Source: G020350405 sp964513655
GTDB lineage: Bacteria; Planctomycetota; Phycisphaerae; Sedimentisphaerales; Anaerobacaceae
NCBI GenBank assembly: GCA_964513655.1
Contig: CAZENQ010000005.1
Location: 1 to 64,000, forward strand
Direction: 5' to 3'
Length of the DNA: 64,000 nt
A model generated the notes under the pieces. That model saw only the letters and a list, made by a program, of their open reading frames with translations. It searched no databases and was not told where the DNA came from. Positions 8,300 through 16,958 of this stretch are shown here, piece by piece. The translations under genes and the position numbers were made by a program. Within the stretch, counting starts at the first letter, position 1. Each line of letters starts with the position of its first letter.

Positions 8300-8752
8300 T
8301 CATTCGGGGTGTTTTCCTGTTGCGGCAGTTCGTCGAACAAAACCTTTTGCGAGTGCCCTCATCCAGAGCCAACCGAGGAGACAGCCCAACAGGTAATGCG
8401 GGAAATCCCACCAGACAAATGTTGTGCCCAAGAGGGCAGCTCCTAAAAAAGTGGAGCGGAGCTGTTGTAAGAGCCAAGGCTGCCAAAGCTGGAGTACCTC
8501 AAGCAGGCATGTAATGATAAAAACACTTGCTGCGATGTGGGCTGTGTGCTTTTTGTTTGGCAGGAAGAAGAATACGACCAGGCACCAAAAAATCTCGTAA
8601 AGCAGACCCGCCCCATAGTTGTTGAACCACCAAGCAGCCGGTCCTGAATAATTCTTAAACAGAAATCCGGTCGGCGTGACGATACAAAGAGAAAGGAGAA
8701 TCCATTTTCGTTTGATGAAGAACGACGTGATATTGCTGAGTTTTCTGGTCAT
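8300..8752 (-). CDS. DUF2809 family membrane protein
   Basis: 150 residues with about four hydrophobic segments. The spacing of NNYGAGLLYEIFWCLVVFF, ITCLLEVLQLWQPWLLQQLR and the final FPHYLLGCLLGWLW matches the small DUF2809 membrane family, whose function is unknown. It is the last gene of the probable tsaD-larB-nnrD-AhpD-like run on this strand, 31 bases after the AhpD-like gene, and converges with bioY across 11 bases. Confidence 0.75.
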   Translation of the reverse strand: MTRKLSNITSFFIKRKWILLSLCIVTPTGFLFKNYSGPAAWWFNNYGAGLLYEIFWCLVVFFFLPNKKHTAHIAASVFIITCLLEVLQLWQPWLLQQLRSTFLGAALLGTTFVWWDFPHYLLGCLLGWLWMRALAKGFVRRTAATGKHPE

Positions 8753-8783
8753 TCGAGCGAGTCTTTTCGGGGCTTGTGCTTGC

Positions 8784-9125
8784 TCAATCTTCCAATGCGT
8801 CGAGGGTGTCGATTACGATTGGAATATGCGTGTAGGCCGGGCCACCTGCCATCATTACCGCTACAGAGGCAGCTTCAAGAATTTGCTGGTGAGTTGCCCC
8901 CGCGTCGAGGCATTTTTGCACATGTAATCTGATGCATGGCGCGCAGCGTTGAGTCACGCCGATGGCCAGAGCAATAAGCTCCTTTTCCCGTACGGAAAGA
9001 GCGCCGTCCTTCATGACTTTTGAGAACAAGCCCGCGAAACCGCTGACGGTATCGGGGGTTTGCTCTTTCATTTTTGCGACATCATCTTTGAACTTCTCGA
9101 AAAATTCTTTTGCCTGGCTCTCCAT
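8784..9125 (-). CDS. carboxymuconolactone decarboxylase / AhpD-like protein
   Basis: 113 residues, one CMD domain. The redox motif CAPCIRLH (Cys61, Cys64, His68) is that of AhpD-type alkylhydroperoxidases; ALSVREKELIALAIGV precedes it and AASVAVMMAGGPAYTH follows. It probably acts as a thiol-based peroxidase or disulfide reductase rather than a decarboxylase. A perfect AGGAGG lies 6 bases before the ATG, the strongest ribosome site of this operon, so it may be made in excess. It follows nnrD by 24 bases. Confidence 0.86.
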   Translation of the reverse strand: MESQAKEFFEKFKDDVAKMKEQTPDTVSGFAGLFSKVMKDGALSVREKELIALAIGVTQRCAPCIRLHVQKCLDAGATHQQILEAASVAVMMAGGPAYTHIPIVIDTLDALED

Positions 9126-9149
9126 GATGTCCTCCTGTGAATAGTATTT

Positions 9150-10007
9150 TTAGCTTTTTTTAAAGGCTTCGCCTAAAGCTTCTATTATGTCGGTGGCAAT
9201 GAGGCTGACCTGGCCGGTTTTTTCGGCAGCGATGTCCCCGGCCAATCCGTGGATATAGACTCCGAGGACAGCCGCCTCGAAATCACTCATGCCCTGGCCG
9301 ACAAGGGCGGTTATTACTCCTGTCAGGACGTCACCTGAACCGGCCGTGGCCATGCCGGGATTGCCGGTCTTATTGACGTAGACTTTCTCACCATCGGTCA
9401 CGACTGTTCCTGCGCCTTTTAAGACAACGATGGATTTGGTCTGCATCGCTAACTGGGTGGCTTGTATTTGACGGTCAGATGGAAGCGGGTCTCTGAAGAG
9501 CCCTGCCCAGAGTCTTTTCATCTCGCCGGGGTGGGGTGTGAGAATCAGCTTGGCCTTTAGATTGTCGGGCCAGTTCTTTATTTTGCTCAGGTTGTTGAGG
9601 CCGTCACCATCTATGAGCAGACGCAGATTTTGCTGTTCGAGCAGTACCTCGACAACAGAACGAAGGTCAGCACTGGTGCCTACGCCCGGGCCGAAGGCAA
9701 AGCAATCATTGTCGCTAATGATATCGAGGATGGTATTGACTGCCTTTGCGGATATCCGGCCGGCGCTATCCTCGGCAAGCGGTATGGTCGTATAAGAAGG
9801 CTCTATGGAGGCGACTATCGGCAGCGCACTTTTGGCGGTTGCGACGCGTACGAGGCCGGCGCCGGCTCTTAGGGCCGAGCGGCCTGCTAGGGCAGCGGCC
9901 CCGGTCATCCCGACACTGCCGGCTATTATGCAGACCTTGCCGAAATCGCCCTTGTGGCCATCAATCGGCCTTGGCTTTAGTTTTGGGATGTCAGTTGTTA
10001 CCTGCAT
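9150..10007 (-). CDS. nnrD: ADP-dependent NAD(P)H-hydrate dehydratase
   Basis: 285 residues, ribokinase-like fold. It dehydrates the S-epimer of hydrated NAD(P)H using ADP, as metabolite repair. Family marks are HKGDFGKVCIIAGSVGMTGA, FGPGVG, LTPHPGEMKRL, VLKGAGTVV and the catalytic/nucleotide loop GMATAGSGDVLTG. This is the stand-alone dehydratase without the NnrE epimerase domain usually fused to it. The start codon lies 3 bases after the larB stop, so it is translationally linked to larB. Confidence 0.94.
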   Translation of the reverse strand: MQVTTDIPKLKPRPIDGHKGDFGKVCIIAGSVGMTGAAALAGRSALRAGAGLVRVATAKSALPIVASIEPSYTTIPLAEDSAGRISAKAVNTILDIISDNDCFAFGPGVGTSADLRSVVEVLLEQQNLRLLIDGDGLNNLSKIKNWPDNLKAKLILTPHPGEMKRLWAGLFRDPLPSDRQIQATQLAMQTKSIVVLKGAGTVVTDGEKVYVNKTGNPGMATAGSGDVLTGVITALVGQGMSDFEAAVLGVYIHGLAGDIAAEKTGQVSLIATDIIEALGEAFKKS

Positions 10008-10010
10008 TTT

Positions 10011-10766
10011 TCAATTATTGCTCTGTTCAATTTTTTTATTAATAAGCATTGCGGTGACACCGGCGGAAAAGCCGTTGTCGATATTGACGACAGTGACACC
10101 AGAGGCGCAGGAATTAAGCATTGTCAAAAGGGCGGAGAGTCCCTCAAAGCTTGCGCCATAGCCAACGCTGGTGGGGACAGCGATTACGGGGCAGCTTACG
10201 AGGCCTCCTACGACGCTTGCGAGGGCGCCTTCCATTCCGGCAACGACGATGATGACATTTGCGTTTTGGAATTTACCAAGATGTCCGAGCAGTCTGTGCA
10301 GGCCGGCCACTCCGACATCGCAAATCAACTCGGTCCTCTGGCCCATAATCTCGGCGGTAACCTGCGCTTCCATTGCGACGGGCAGGTCAGCGGTCCCGGC
10401 GGTGACAATCGGTACGACAGTTTTCGAGGGCCGGATTTCTTTCTGCTCGAGGACGATTGCTCTGGCGAGTTTTTCGTACCGGGCCTTAGGAACTTTTTTT
10501 GTTTTGGTCAGAGCTTCGAAGACGTGCTCTTCTGCTCTGGTGGCGAGGACGTTACTGCCCTTCTCGGCCATCGCCGAAAAGATTTCAATTATATGCTCGA
10601 TGGCCTTGCCGGGGCAGTAGATGACCTCCGGGAAGCCCCTTCGAAGCTGGCGGTGGTGGTCTATGTGGGCGAAGCCGAGGTCTTCGAACGGCATGTGACG
10701 AAGTTTTTCAACGGCGTCTTCGACGCTGATGTCACCGGCCTTGACTTTTTCGAAAATTGTTTTCAA
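10011..10766 (-). CDS. larB: LarB, nickel-pincer cofactor biosynthesis carboxylase
   Basis: 251 residues from a TTG start. LarB carboxylates and hydrolyses nicotinate adenine dinucleotide to make pyridinium-3,5-biscarboxylate mononucleotide, the first step to the NPN cofactor of lactate racemase. The sequence has the expected GFPEVIYCPGK, IVTAGTADLPVAMEA, DVGVAGLHRLL and VVAGMEGALASVVGGLV. Homology-like residues (IQAEEL) continue five codons upstream to an ATC that has AGGTAGGTGA just before it, ending at an in-frame TGA, so the true start could be a rare ATC at 10781. LarC and LarE are not in the window. Confidence 0.92.
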   Translation of the reverse strand: MKTIFEKVKAGDISVEDAVEKLRHMPFEDLGFAHIDHHRQLRRGFPEVIYCPGKAIEHIIEIFSAMAEKGSNVLATRAEEHVFEALTKTKKVPKARYEKLARAIVLEQKEIRPSKTVVPIVTAGTADLPVAMEAQVTAEIMGQRTELICDVGVAGLHRLLGHLGKFQNANVIIVVAGMEGALASVVGGLVSCPVIAVPTSVGYGASFEGLSALLTMLNSCASGVTVVNIDNGFSAGVTAMLINKKIEQSNN

Positions 10767-10809
10767 TTCTTCGGCCTGGATATTTCACCTACCTTTTGTT
10801 CTTAGTTTT

Positions 10810-11853
10810 TCAACTGGTTGCCTTCGGCTCAAGGGTCAAGTCTGCAAACAGTCCTGCTTTGAACTTGTGATACGCCAGAGAAGCTACCATAATGGCATTG
10901 TCGGTGCAATATTGTTTTGGAGCGACGAGCAATTTTCTTGTGGGGACAGCCTTATTGCAGGACTGCTGGATAGCGGCCCGCAATTGCGTGTTTGCCGCCA
11001 CTCCACCACCGAGCAGGACTGTTTTGGCGCCTATTCTTTCAGCCGCCCGCCGAGTCTTTTTAACGAGGACATCAATCACGGCCGCCTGGAATGACGCCGC
11101 GATATCGGCAATCTGCTGCTCGCTCATCGAGTCAACCTTGTCCTCGCCTTTCATGTCCTGGCCGCGACAATAGTACAGTACGGCGGTTTTGATGCCGCTG
11201 AAGGAAAAATCGAGCGAGTCGGGGCCGAGCATTGAACGCGGAAATTTGATTGCGTCTGGATTTCCTTTTTTGGCCGCCTGTTCAATTGCAGGGCCTCCGG
11301 GATACGGCAACTTCAGGATGTTTGCCACTTTGTCAAACGCCTCGCCGGCGGCATCGTCAATGGTAGAACCAAGCGGTTTTAGCTCCAACGGCGATTGACA
11401 TTCATAGAGACAGGTGTGTCCGCCCGAGACTACGAGGGCGACGGCTGGCAGCGGCAAGCTTTCCTCAGTGAGCATCGCCGACTGCAAATGGGCGTGGAGG
11501 TGATTGATTGCAATCAAGGGCTTGTCCCAGGCCAGGCTCAGCGTCTTGGCGGCAGTGACGCCGACTATCAAGGCGATGGTCAAGCCGGGCTGATTCGCAA
11601 CGGCGATTGCATCGATATCATCTTTGCCGATGCCGGCCTGTTCAAGTGTTTCGGTTATAACAGGGTATATTTCTTCAATGTGCGCGCGTGATGCAATTTC
11701 CGGAACGACACCACCATACTTTTCATGGAGTTTGTTCTGCGAGGCTACGACGGAGGATTTGACAATTCGACCATCGGTCACGACAGCGGCGGCGGTTTCG
11801 TCACAGCTAGACTCGATACCAAGGATATTAACAGGCTTGTCCCTTTCTTTCAT
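10810..11853 (-). CDS. tsaD: tRNA N6-threonylcarbamoyladenosine transferase TsaD
   Basis: 347 residues. TsaD transfers the threonylcarbamoyl group to A37 of ANN-decoding tRNAs. It has the ASKHA-fold start NILGIESSCDETAAAVV, the metal-binding HLHAHLQSA, the phosphate loop VSGGHTCLY and FSFSGIKTAVLYY, and the C-terminal GGGVAANTQLR. Length and order are normal. It heads a minus-strand run (larB 43 bases downstream). Its partners TsaB, TsaC and TsaE are not in the window. Confidence 0.97.
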   Translation of the reverse strand: MKERDKPVNILGIESSCDETAAAVVTDGRIVKSSVVASQNKLHEKYGGVVPEIASRAHIEEIYPVITETLEQAGIGKDDIDAIAVANQPGLTIALIVGVTAAKTLSLAWDKPLIAINHLHAHLQSAMLTEESLPLPAVALVVSGGHTCLYECQSPLELKPLGSTIDDAAGEAFDKVANILKLPYPGGPAIEQAAKKGNPDAIKFPRSMLGPDSLDFSFSGIKTAVLYYCRGQDMKGEDKVDSMSEQQIADIAASFQAAVIDVLVKKTRRAAERIGAKTVLLGGGVAANTQLRAAIQQSCNKAVPTRKLLVAPKQYCTDNAIMVASLAYHKFKAGLFADLTLEPKATS

Positions 11854-11903
11854 AAACGGATATTAGCCGAAGAATGGTGCTTTGTCAATTCGGTGCTCGA
11901 ACG

Positions 11904-13919
11904 CTAAGGACCAATTGACGGTGCCGATAACTGATAGGGTTTTGCCTGTTTGAAAAGTTCCAGTCGTTTACGGATTTGACCGACCAATTCGTCATTTTGG
12001 TCGGTGAAGGCCAGAGCAAGGGCCTTTTGCGCGGTTTCAACAGCGCGGTCAAACTGACCGGCTGCGGCGTAGCTGGTTGCCAGTGTGTCAAGGATTGTGG
12101 CGGTGTCATATCGTGTCAGTTCAGCAGCGCGTTCGGCGAGCTCAATCGCCTGATTTGCGTCCTGCACATCGGGGTCGTAATGTATGGCGAGAATCTGGGC
12201 AAGGCCGTTTAATGCCGGCGTCAAGTTGGGCTTGGTCTCCAGTGCCAAGCGGAAGTGGCTGACCGCCTCATTAAGACTGCCCTGCGTTCTCAGCGCATAG
12301 GCCAAGTCATTGTGTGCCTTGGCGTAGTCCGGCTTGCTTTGTACTGCCTGACGGTAGTGGCTGATTGCCGCGTCGAGCTTACCCTGTAATCTAAGCGTAT
12401 CGGCAAAACGGAAGTGCGTTTCTGCGTTGTTGGGTATCAGATCCAGCGAGTGTAGATAGTGGTCGATCGCCTCGTCGAGCCTGCCCCGTGAGCCAAGTGC
12501 AAAAGCGAGAGCATTGTGCATCATATAATTATTTTTGGTTACCGCGAGCGCATGTTCAAACAATGTGAGGCTATTTCGCCAATAGCCTACCTGCGTGCGG
12601 GTGCCCATCAGCAGGGCGGCAAGGATTAATACGGCAGATGTTGGAAGTCCAATTTTTTGATAGGGTCGTCCTGCGAGAAGTTCAGCAACACCGAAGGCAA
12701 GGATGATAAAGAGCCCGATAGACGGTAGATAAGTGTAGCGGTCGGCCATGGCCTGTTCCCCTACCTGCACCAGGCCGATAACAGGAAGAAGTGTCACGAT
12801 GTACCATAGCCATCCTACCGCAAGATAACGGTGTCGTTGTCGGGCCGCGTAAACTACACTAATCGATACGATAGCCAGTAGTAAAAGTGAGACTATTGGC
12901 TTGGATAGGGGCATAGTATCGTAGCGGTGAGGGTAGAAGACCGCCAGCCGGGCCGGATAAATCATTTTACCTATATAGCTGACGTAAGAAACGAGGGCAT
13001 TTGCCATACGCGAATTCAGAGTCAGAACCTCTGTTGGCGCAACTGTTCCGGCAGTTTTCTGGACGGTATAGGTAACCACACACGAGGCCGCCGCGAGAAC
13101 AAACAAAAGGATTTTTTCACAGATTAACCGGTATGCCGTCGCTTTTTGACAAGCTGGTTTTAGTGTTCTTATCTGTGGTGTTGAAAAGCGTTCCAAGGGC
13201 CAGAGGTCGAGCAGAAGCAATACGAAGGGCAAGGTTACGAGCATGGGCTTCGCCATCAGGCCGAGACCAAGTGCCAAGAATACCAGTATATACCTGCAAA
13301 TTCCGGGCCGTTCCGCGTATAGTATGTAAGCTGCCATCGTCAGCATCCAGAAAAAAGAACTCAAGACATCCTTGCGCTCAGAGATCCACGCAACAGACTC
13401 CACGTGGAGAGGATGCAGAGCAAACAAGGCGGCTACAAAGGCACTGGGCCAGACCGCCCGCGTCATCCTGTTCAATACCCAAAACAGCAGCAGCGTATTT
13501 GCTATATGAAAGAACAAACTGGTTAAATGATGCCGGCCAGAGTTTAGGTCAAACAGCTCGCAGTCCAGCATGTGGCTCAGCCAGGTCAACGGATGCCAGT
13601 TGGCCGCATGTGTGGTGGTAAAGGCCCAGGAAACGGCGTCACGAGTGAATCCGCCAATGACATGCGGATTCCTCGTGACATACTGGTCATCATCGTAGTC
13701 GATAAACTCGTTATGACGGAGCTGCTCGAAGGCAATAAAGGTAGCCAAGGCCAGCAACAGGTATATCAAGACCACATACGGTTTTTTTAGCGAGCTCTCG
13801 GTTAGGGGGACAACAGGGCCCTGCGATAGGCTTATGCCATCTTCGCTGACAGCCCCCTGCTGCGCCGGATCAGCGCTCTGTTTAGTTTCTTCTCGATCGC
13901 TGTAGGACGTTTTATTCAT
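11904..13919 (-). CDS. TMTC-like multi-membrane protein with C-terminal TPR repeats
   Basis: 671 residues. A ~48-residue cytoplasmic lead is followed by about ten membrane helices and, from ~residue 470, TPR repeats (AETHFRFADTLRLQGKLDAA, then AKAHNDLAYALRTQGSLNEA). Marks shared with bacterial and animal TMTC proteins are FIDYDDDQYVTRNPHV, HPLTWLSHMLD, HPLHVESVAWISERKDVLS and YLPSIGLF. The acidic loop and the HPLHVES motif resemble GT-C glycosyltransferases that use lipid-linked sugars, so protein O-glycosylation at the membrane is plausible but unproven. It is transcribed alone with a weak ribosome site. Confidence 0.83.
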   Translation of the reverse strand: MNKTSYSDREETKQSADPAQQGAVSEDGISLSQGPVVPLTESSLKKPYVVLIYLLLALATFIAFEQLRHNEFIDYDDDQYVTRNPHVIGGFTRDAVSWAFTTTHAANWHPLTWLSHMLDCELFDLNSGRHHLTSLFFHIANTLLLFWVLNRMTRAVWPSAFVAALFALHPLHVESVAWISERKDVLSSFFWMLTMAAYILYAERPGICRYILVFLALGLGLMAKPMLVTLPFVLLLLDLWPLERFSTPQIRTLKPACQKATAYRLICEKILLFVLAAASCVVTYTVQKTAGTVAPTEVLTLNSRMANALVSYVSYIGKMIYPARLAVFYPHRYDTMPLSKPIVSLLLLAIVSISVVYAARQRHRYLAVGWLWYIVTLLPVIGLVQVGEQAMADRYTYLPSIGLFIILAFGVAELLAGRPYQKIGLPTSAVLILAALLMGTRTQVGYWRNSLTLFEHALAVTKNNYMMHNALAFALGSRGRLDEAIDHYLHSLDLIPNNAETHFRFADTLRLQGKLDAAISHYRQAVQSKPDYAKAHNDLAYALRTQGSLNEAVSHFRLALETKPNLTPALNGLAQILAIHYDPDVQDANQAIELAERAAELTRYDTATILDTLATSYAAAGQFDRAVETAQKALALAFTDQNDELVGQIRKRLELFKQAKPYQLSAPSIGP

Positions 13920-13987
13920 ATAATCATATTATTGCCAAATGCACTTTAGCACAAGATTTAGGCCCGGATATCCTCAACTGAAATAAA

Positions 13988-14962
13988 CTATGAAGGATTT
14001 TTGCCTTTGACCACATATTTGGCCAGGAGCAATATTTGCTTGCAGATGCTTTTGCATACATGGGGCAGCGAGAACCTGATTGGAATAGGCCGGGGCAGTT
14101 CAAAATCCGTGCATGTGTTTTCAGTGAAGCTGTCGCCGACGATTTTTATTTCGGCCGGCTTTGAGCACCCAAAACTTATTTGTCTTGCCGTTTTGATAAT
14201 GGGAAGGTCTCGGGGCTTGATATTGACGAGCTCGGAGCAGATGGTTTCACAGGCGATTGGCTCTGTGCCACCAATGAGATAGCCGAGTGGCCTTGCTCTT
14301 CCTCTGATTGGCCCGGGGCCATCCATTACCGTAACGGCGTCAATTATGGTCAAGGCCGGGGCAAGGAATTTGAATATTGCGATGAGTAATTCGCAGAAAT
14401 CGTCGGCGTTTTTTCCTTTTGCGAAGTGCCAGAGGGCCTTTCTTTTGCCTGCGACGGTGCCGAACATATTTTTGACCGCGAACGTGGCAACCAACTGCTG
14501 ATGTGTTTTAAACTTTGGCAGATTTATAATCACGTCGGCATCGAGCGCGACCGTGCTTATGCCGATTTTGGTGTTGTGTCTTCCTACGCGGCATATTTTT
14601 GGTTTAGTGAGCGGTTTTACGGGCACGGCCAATTTTCTCAGTGGTTCCTGCAGTTTCAGCGCCTTAATGCAGCCGAACACATTGCCCCATGCGGGCGAGT
14701 CGCCAACGAATGGCTTTGCACCAAAATCTTTCAGCAGCTTGGCGGTCTCGATAATTACGGCAGGGTCGGTCTGGGCGGCATGCCGGCGTGACCTTGGGGC
14801 GATAAGATTGGGCTTGAGCAGGACGGTATCGCCGGGTCTTACAAATTTTTGCAATCCGCCGAGAAGTTCGAATTGCGTTGCAATTGCATTGGCGATTTTG
14901 GCCTGGCCGTAGTCCGTGCATCGAGTCAGCGCTACCGTTGGATTGGGCATATGGCGGCTCAA
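13988..14962 (-). CDS. DUF362 domain protein
   Basis: 324 residues of the DUF362 family: GDTVLLKPNLIAP, GAKPFVGDSPAWGN, NLPKFKTHQQLVATFAVKNMFG, IIDAVTVMDGPGP and IACETICSELVNI. Several related proteins have an extra ferredoxin domain; none is seen here. Biochemical function is not established; some members are annotated as Fe-S or iron-related. Its ATG overlaps the stop of the upstream lipoprotein by 4 bases, so the two are translated together. A paralogue lies at 61601-62392. Confidence 0.82.
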   Translation of the reverse strand: MSRHMPNPTVALTRCTDYGQAKIANAIATQFELLGGLQKFVRPGDTVLLKPNLIAPRSRRHAAQTDPAVIIETAKLLKDFGAKPFVGDSPAWGNVFGCIKALKLQEPLRKLAVPVKPLTKPKICRVGRHNTKIGISTVALDADVIINLPKFKTHQQLVATFAVKNMFGTVAGKRKALWHFAKGKNADDFCELLIAIFKFLAPALTIIDAVTVMDGPGPIRGRARPLGYLIGGTEPIACETICSELVNIKPRDLPIIKTARQISFGCSKPAEIKIVGDSFTENTCTDFELPRPIPIRFSLPHVCKSICKQILLLAKYVVKGKNPS

Positions 14963-15765
14963 TCAATTATCCTGGTACAAACGAACAGATACGTCCTGAT
15001 AACGGGTTTAGGCTTTGGTCTGCTGAAGAGCAGACCCGCTAAAGTCACTTGGGGGCTGATGTATTTTTGCGGCCCGAGCAGGATAAAGTCGCCGGGGCCC
15101 ATTTTTGCTCTTAAGCGGCAAGAGGTGAAAACAATTTCTCCTGCCTTTTCGCGGGCGGCCAATTCGGGGATTGAAGTGCTGATTGGTGGCAAGAACACCG
15201 GCACGACATCGAAGTCACACACACCTCTTGAGGTGGGGCTTTTCCGGGCTTTTATTCTCAGGGCGATTTTTCCCGGCCCGGCGGTTTTTCCTTCCGATGA
15301 GCCGGACTTTGGCGTGTAGAAAATGGTTTGGCGCCTGACCAACCTGCCGATGTTGATGTCATCCGGCTGGTCATCAGTCAACAATACAGAAACTTTTTCC
15401 ATTTTCCTGCCGCCGGCATTGCGCAATAAGTCACTGACTTTGTTCCACATATCGAGCTGGCCGAAGCCGACTGCGAAGGAGTTGGCGGCGAATGCATTGG
15501 AGTCTTTAAACCACAACGGTTTTGTGTAGAGCATCTGCCAGATGCCGTCCAATGTGCTTGTATTCTCAGCCGGTATGTCAAAGATAAAGATGTTGAAATT
15601 TATTGTCTTCAGCAATTTGCCAGTTGTGTCTTTTGCATCGGCAGATGGGGCCAGATCGGCGATTTTGGTTTGCTCCCATATACGTTTGTCTTTTTCAGGG
15701 TCGTTGCAGCCCGCCAGCAGAAGGCCGGCAAAACCAAAAAGTGCAATCTGGAGAACGCGATTCAT
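14959..15765 (-). CDS. hypothetical lipoprotein
   Basis: 268 residues with a clear signal and lipobox LLAGC (Cys19). The mature part has no domain I recognise: a TINFNIFIFDIPAE strand, a segment on a WQMLYTKPLWF-like helix, and IALRIKARKSPTSRGVCDFD. It overlaps the DUF362 gene downstream by ATGA, which implies a shared job. The likely location is the periplasmic face of a membrane. Possibly restricted to this lineage. Confidence 0.7.
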   Translation of the reverse strand: MNRVLQIALFGFAGLLLAGCNDPEKDKRIWEQTKIADLAPSADAKDTTGKLLKTINFNIFIFDIPAENTSTLDGIWQMLYTKPLWFKDSNAFAANSFAVGFGQLDMWNKVSDLLRNAGGRKMEKVSVLLTDDQPDDINIGRLVRRQTIFYTPKSGSSEGKTAGPGKIALRIKARKSPTSRGVCDFDVVPVFLPPISTSIPELAAREKAGEIVFTSCRLRAKMGPGDFILLGPQKYISPQVTLAGLLFSRPKPKPVIRTYLFVCTRIID

Positions 15766-15807
15766 AAAAATAGATTAGCGACTGTACGGGGGGCTGTCAA
15801 ATGACGA

Positions 15808-15836
15808 TTGACAATTAAAGGCTGATGGCTTACAAT
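15808..15836 (+). promoter_or_regulatory. promoter of tRNA-Gln
   Basis: TTGACA (15808-15813), 17-base spacer, TACAAT (15831-15836). Transcription would start about 6 bases before the mature tRNA. Confidence 0.7.
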
Positions 15837-15848
15837 TACCGGGCGACT

Positions 15849-15919
15849 TGGGGAATGGTGTAATGGTAGCACGACTGACTCTGGATCAGTTAGTCAAGGT
15901 TCGAATCCTTGTTCCCCAG
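15849..15919 (+). tRNA. tRNA-Gln (anticodon CTG)
   Basis: 71 bases. The acceptor stem TGGGGAA pairs with TTCCCCA, discriminator G. The anticodon stem ACTGA/TCAGT carries loop CTCTGGA, so the anticodon is CTG. The T arm has AAGGTTCGAATCCTT. CCA is not encoded. It stands between minus-strand genes with its own promoter. Confidence 0.95.
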
Positions 15920-15927
15920 TTATTTCT

Positions 15928-16698
15928 TTACCAGTCGAATTCGGCGATGATGGGTGTGTGGTCGCTCGGTCGCTCCGCCAGTCTGGGTTGTTTGTCTATG
16001 TAGCAGGCGGTGGATTTTTTTGCGAGTGGCTTTGTTGCGAGGATGTGGTCTAATCTCCAGCCGCGATTGCGTTTGAAAGCGCCTCTCATTCGGTAATCCC
16101 AGAAAGTGTACTGGCCAGCTTGCCTGCAGTGCATTCGAAACACATCGACGAATCCCCACTTCATGACCTGATTTAACGCTTTGTGAACGTCCGGATGGAA
16201 ACAGACGTGCCCCAACAGGCCTTCGGGGTCATACACGTCTATCGGTTCCGGCGCAATATTGAAATCGCCCACCCAAAGGAGGGCGTTTGTGGGCTTGAAG
16301 TTGCTATCGAAAAATGTAAGTAGACGGTTAAACCAGCTTAATTTGTACTCGAATTTTTCGGACTCGGGCGAGTAGCCCTGCGGGACATAGGTATTTACAA
16401 TTACGATACCGTTGATTTCGGCTTTGGCCAGGCGAGGTTCGTCTTTGGGCTCATCGTCGAAGCCAAACTGAACGTTTGCTATTTCACTTTTGCTGAAGAT
16501 GGCCACACCGTTATAGCTTTTCTGGCCTCTGAAGATATATTTGTAGCCGGTTTCGTCGAACGCATCTGCGGGGAAATCGGTATCCTGCACCTTTGTTTCC
16601 TGCACACAGAGAATATCCGGATGATGCCGAGCGAGCCACGCAAGCACAACGGGCAAGCGAGCGCGTAAGGAGTTGACGTTGAAGCTGGCTACTTTCAT
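15928..16698 (-). CDS. xth: exodeoxyribonuclease III
   Basis: 256 residues, endonuclease/exonuclease/phosphatase fold. Catalytic residues are all visible: metal-binding Glu34 in CVQETKVQD, the VGDFNIAP loop (Asp ~148), and the C-terminal catalytic SDHTPIIAEF. KIFRGQKSYNGVAIFSK-like sequence (here YIFRGQKSYNGVAIFSK) and RIDHILAT-like WRLDHILAT are typical. It repairs abasic sites and trims 3' ends. It stops 8 bases from the tRNA-Gln end on the opposite strand. Confidence 0.95.
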   Translation of the reverse strand: MKVASFNVNSLRARLPVVLAWLARHHPDILCVQETKVQDTDFPADAFDETGYKYIFRGQKSYNGVAIFSKSEIANVQFGFDDEPKDEPRLAKAEINGIVIVNTYVPQGYSPESEKFEYKLSWFNRLLTFFDSNFKPTNALLWVGDFNIAPEPIDVYDPEGLLGHVCFHPDVHKALNQVMKWGFVDVFRMHCRQAGQYTFWDYRMRGAFKRNRGWRLDHILATKPLAKKSTACYIDKQPRLAERPSDHTPIIAEFDW

Positions 16699-16958
16699 TT
16701 AAGCTGCTGCCAAGTAGACGTCATTATAAACCGGATTATTGGTGCTGTAGTATTGTCCGGACCCGGCAAATGCGGTAAATCACATTTTGCAAAGGCCGCA
16801 AAGAGCCTATGTAATACTATCAAAATATTAGTGATTTTCCACGAATATGTTCAAAAACTGGACCGGCGAGAAAAGTGGAGAGCTGCCGGAATAGCAAAGC
16901 AATTAACCCCTCCAGCTAAACGTTTTCTTATGCTGCCTTAAAAGAACAGGCTTCGGTA
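16699..16958. other. intergenic region, exonuclease III to glycosyltransferase
   Basis: 260 bases. It should contain the xth promoter (minus strand). A 62-codon plus-strand ORF here is not supported. No hairpin or tRNA seen. Confidence 0.4.

Noticed and set aside
16753..16941. 62-codon plus-strand ORF with GPGKCGKS, which fits a P-loop pattern
   Set aside because: Short, no ribosome site, no ATP-binding fold around it, non-ATG start; the motif match is within chance for one ORF in a 260-base gap.
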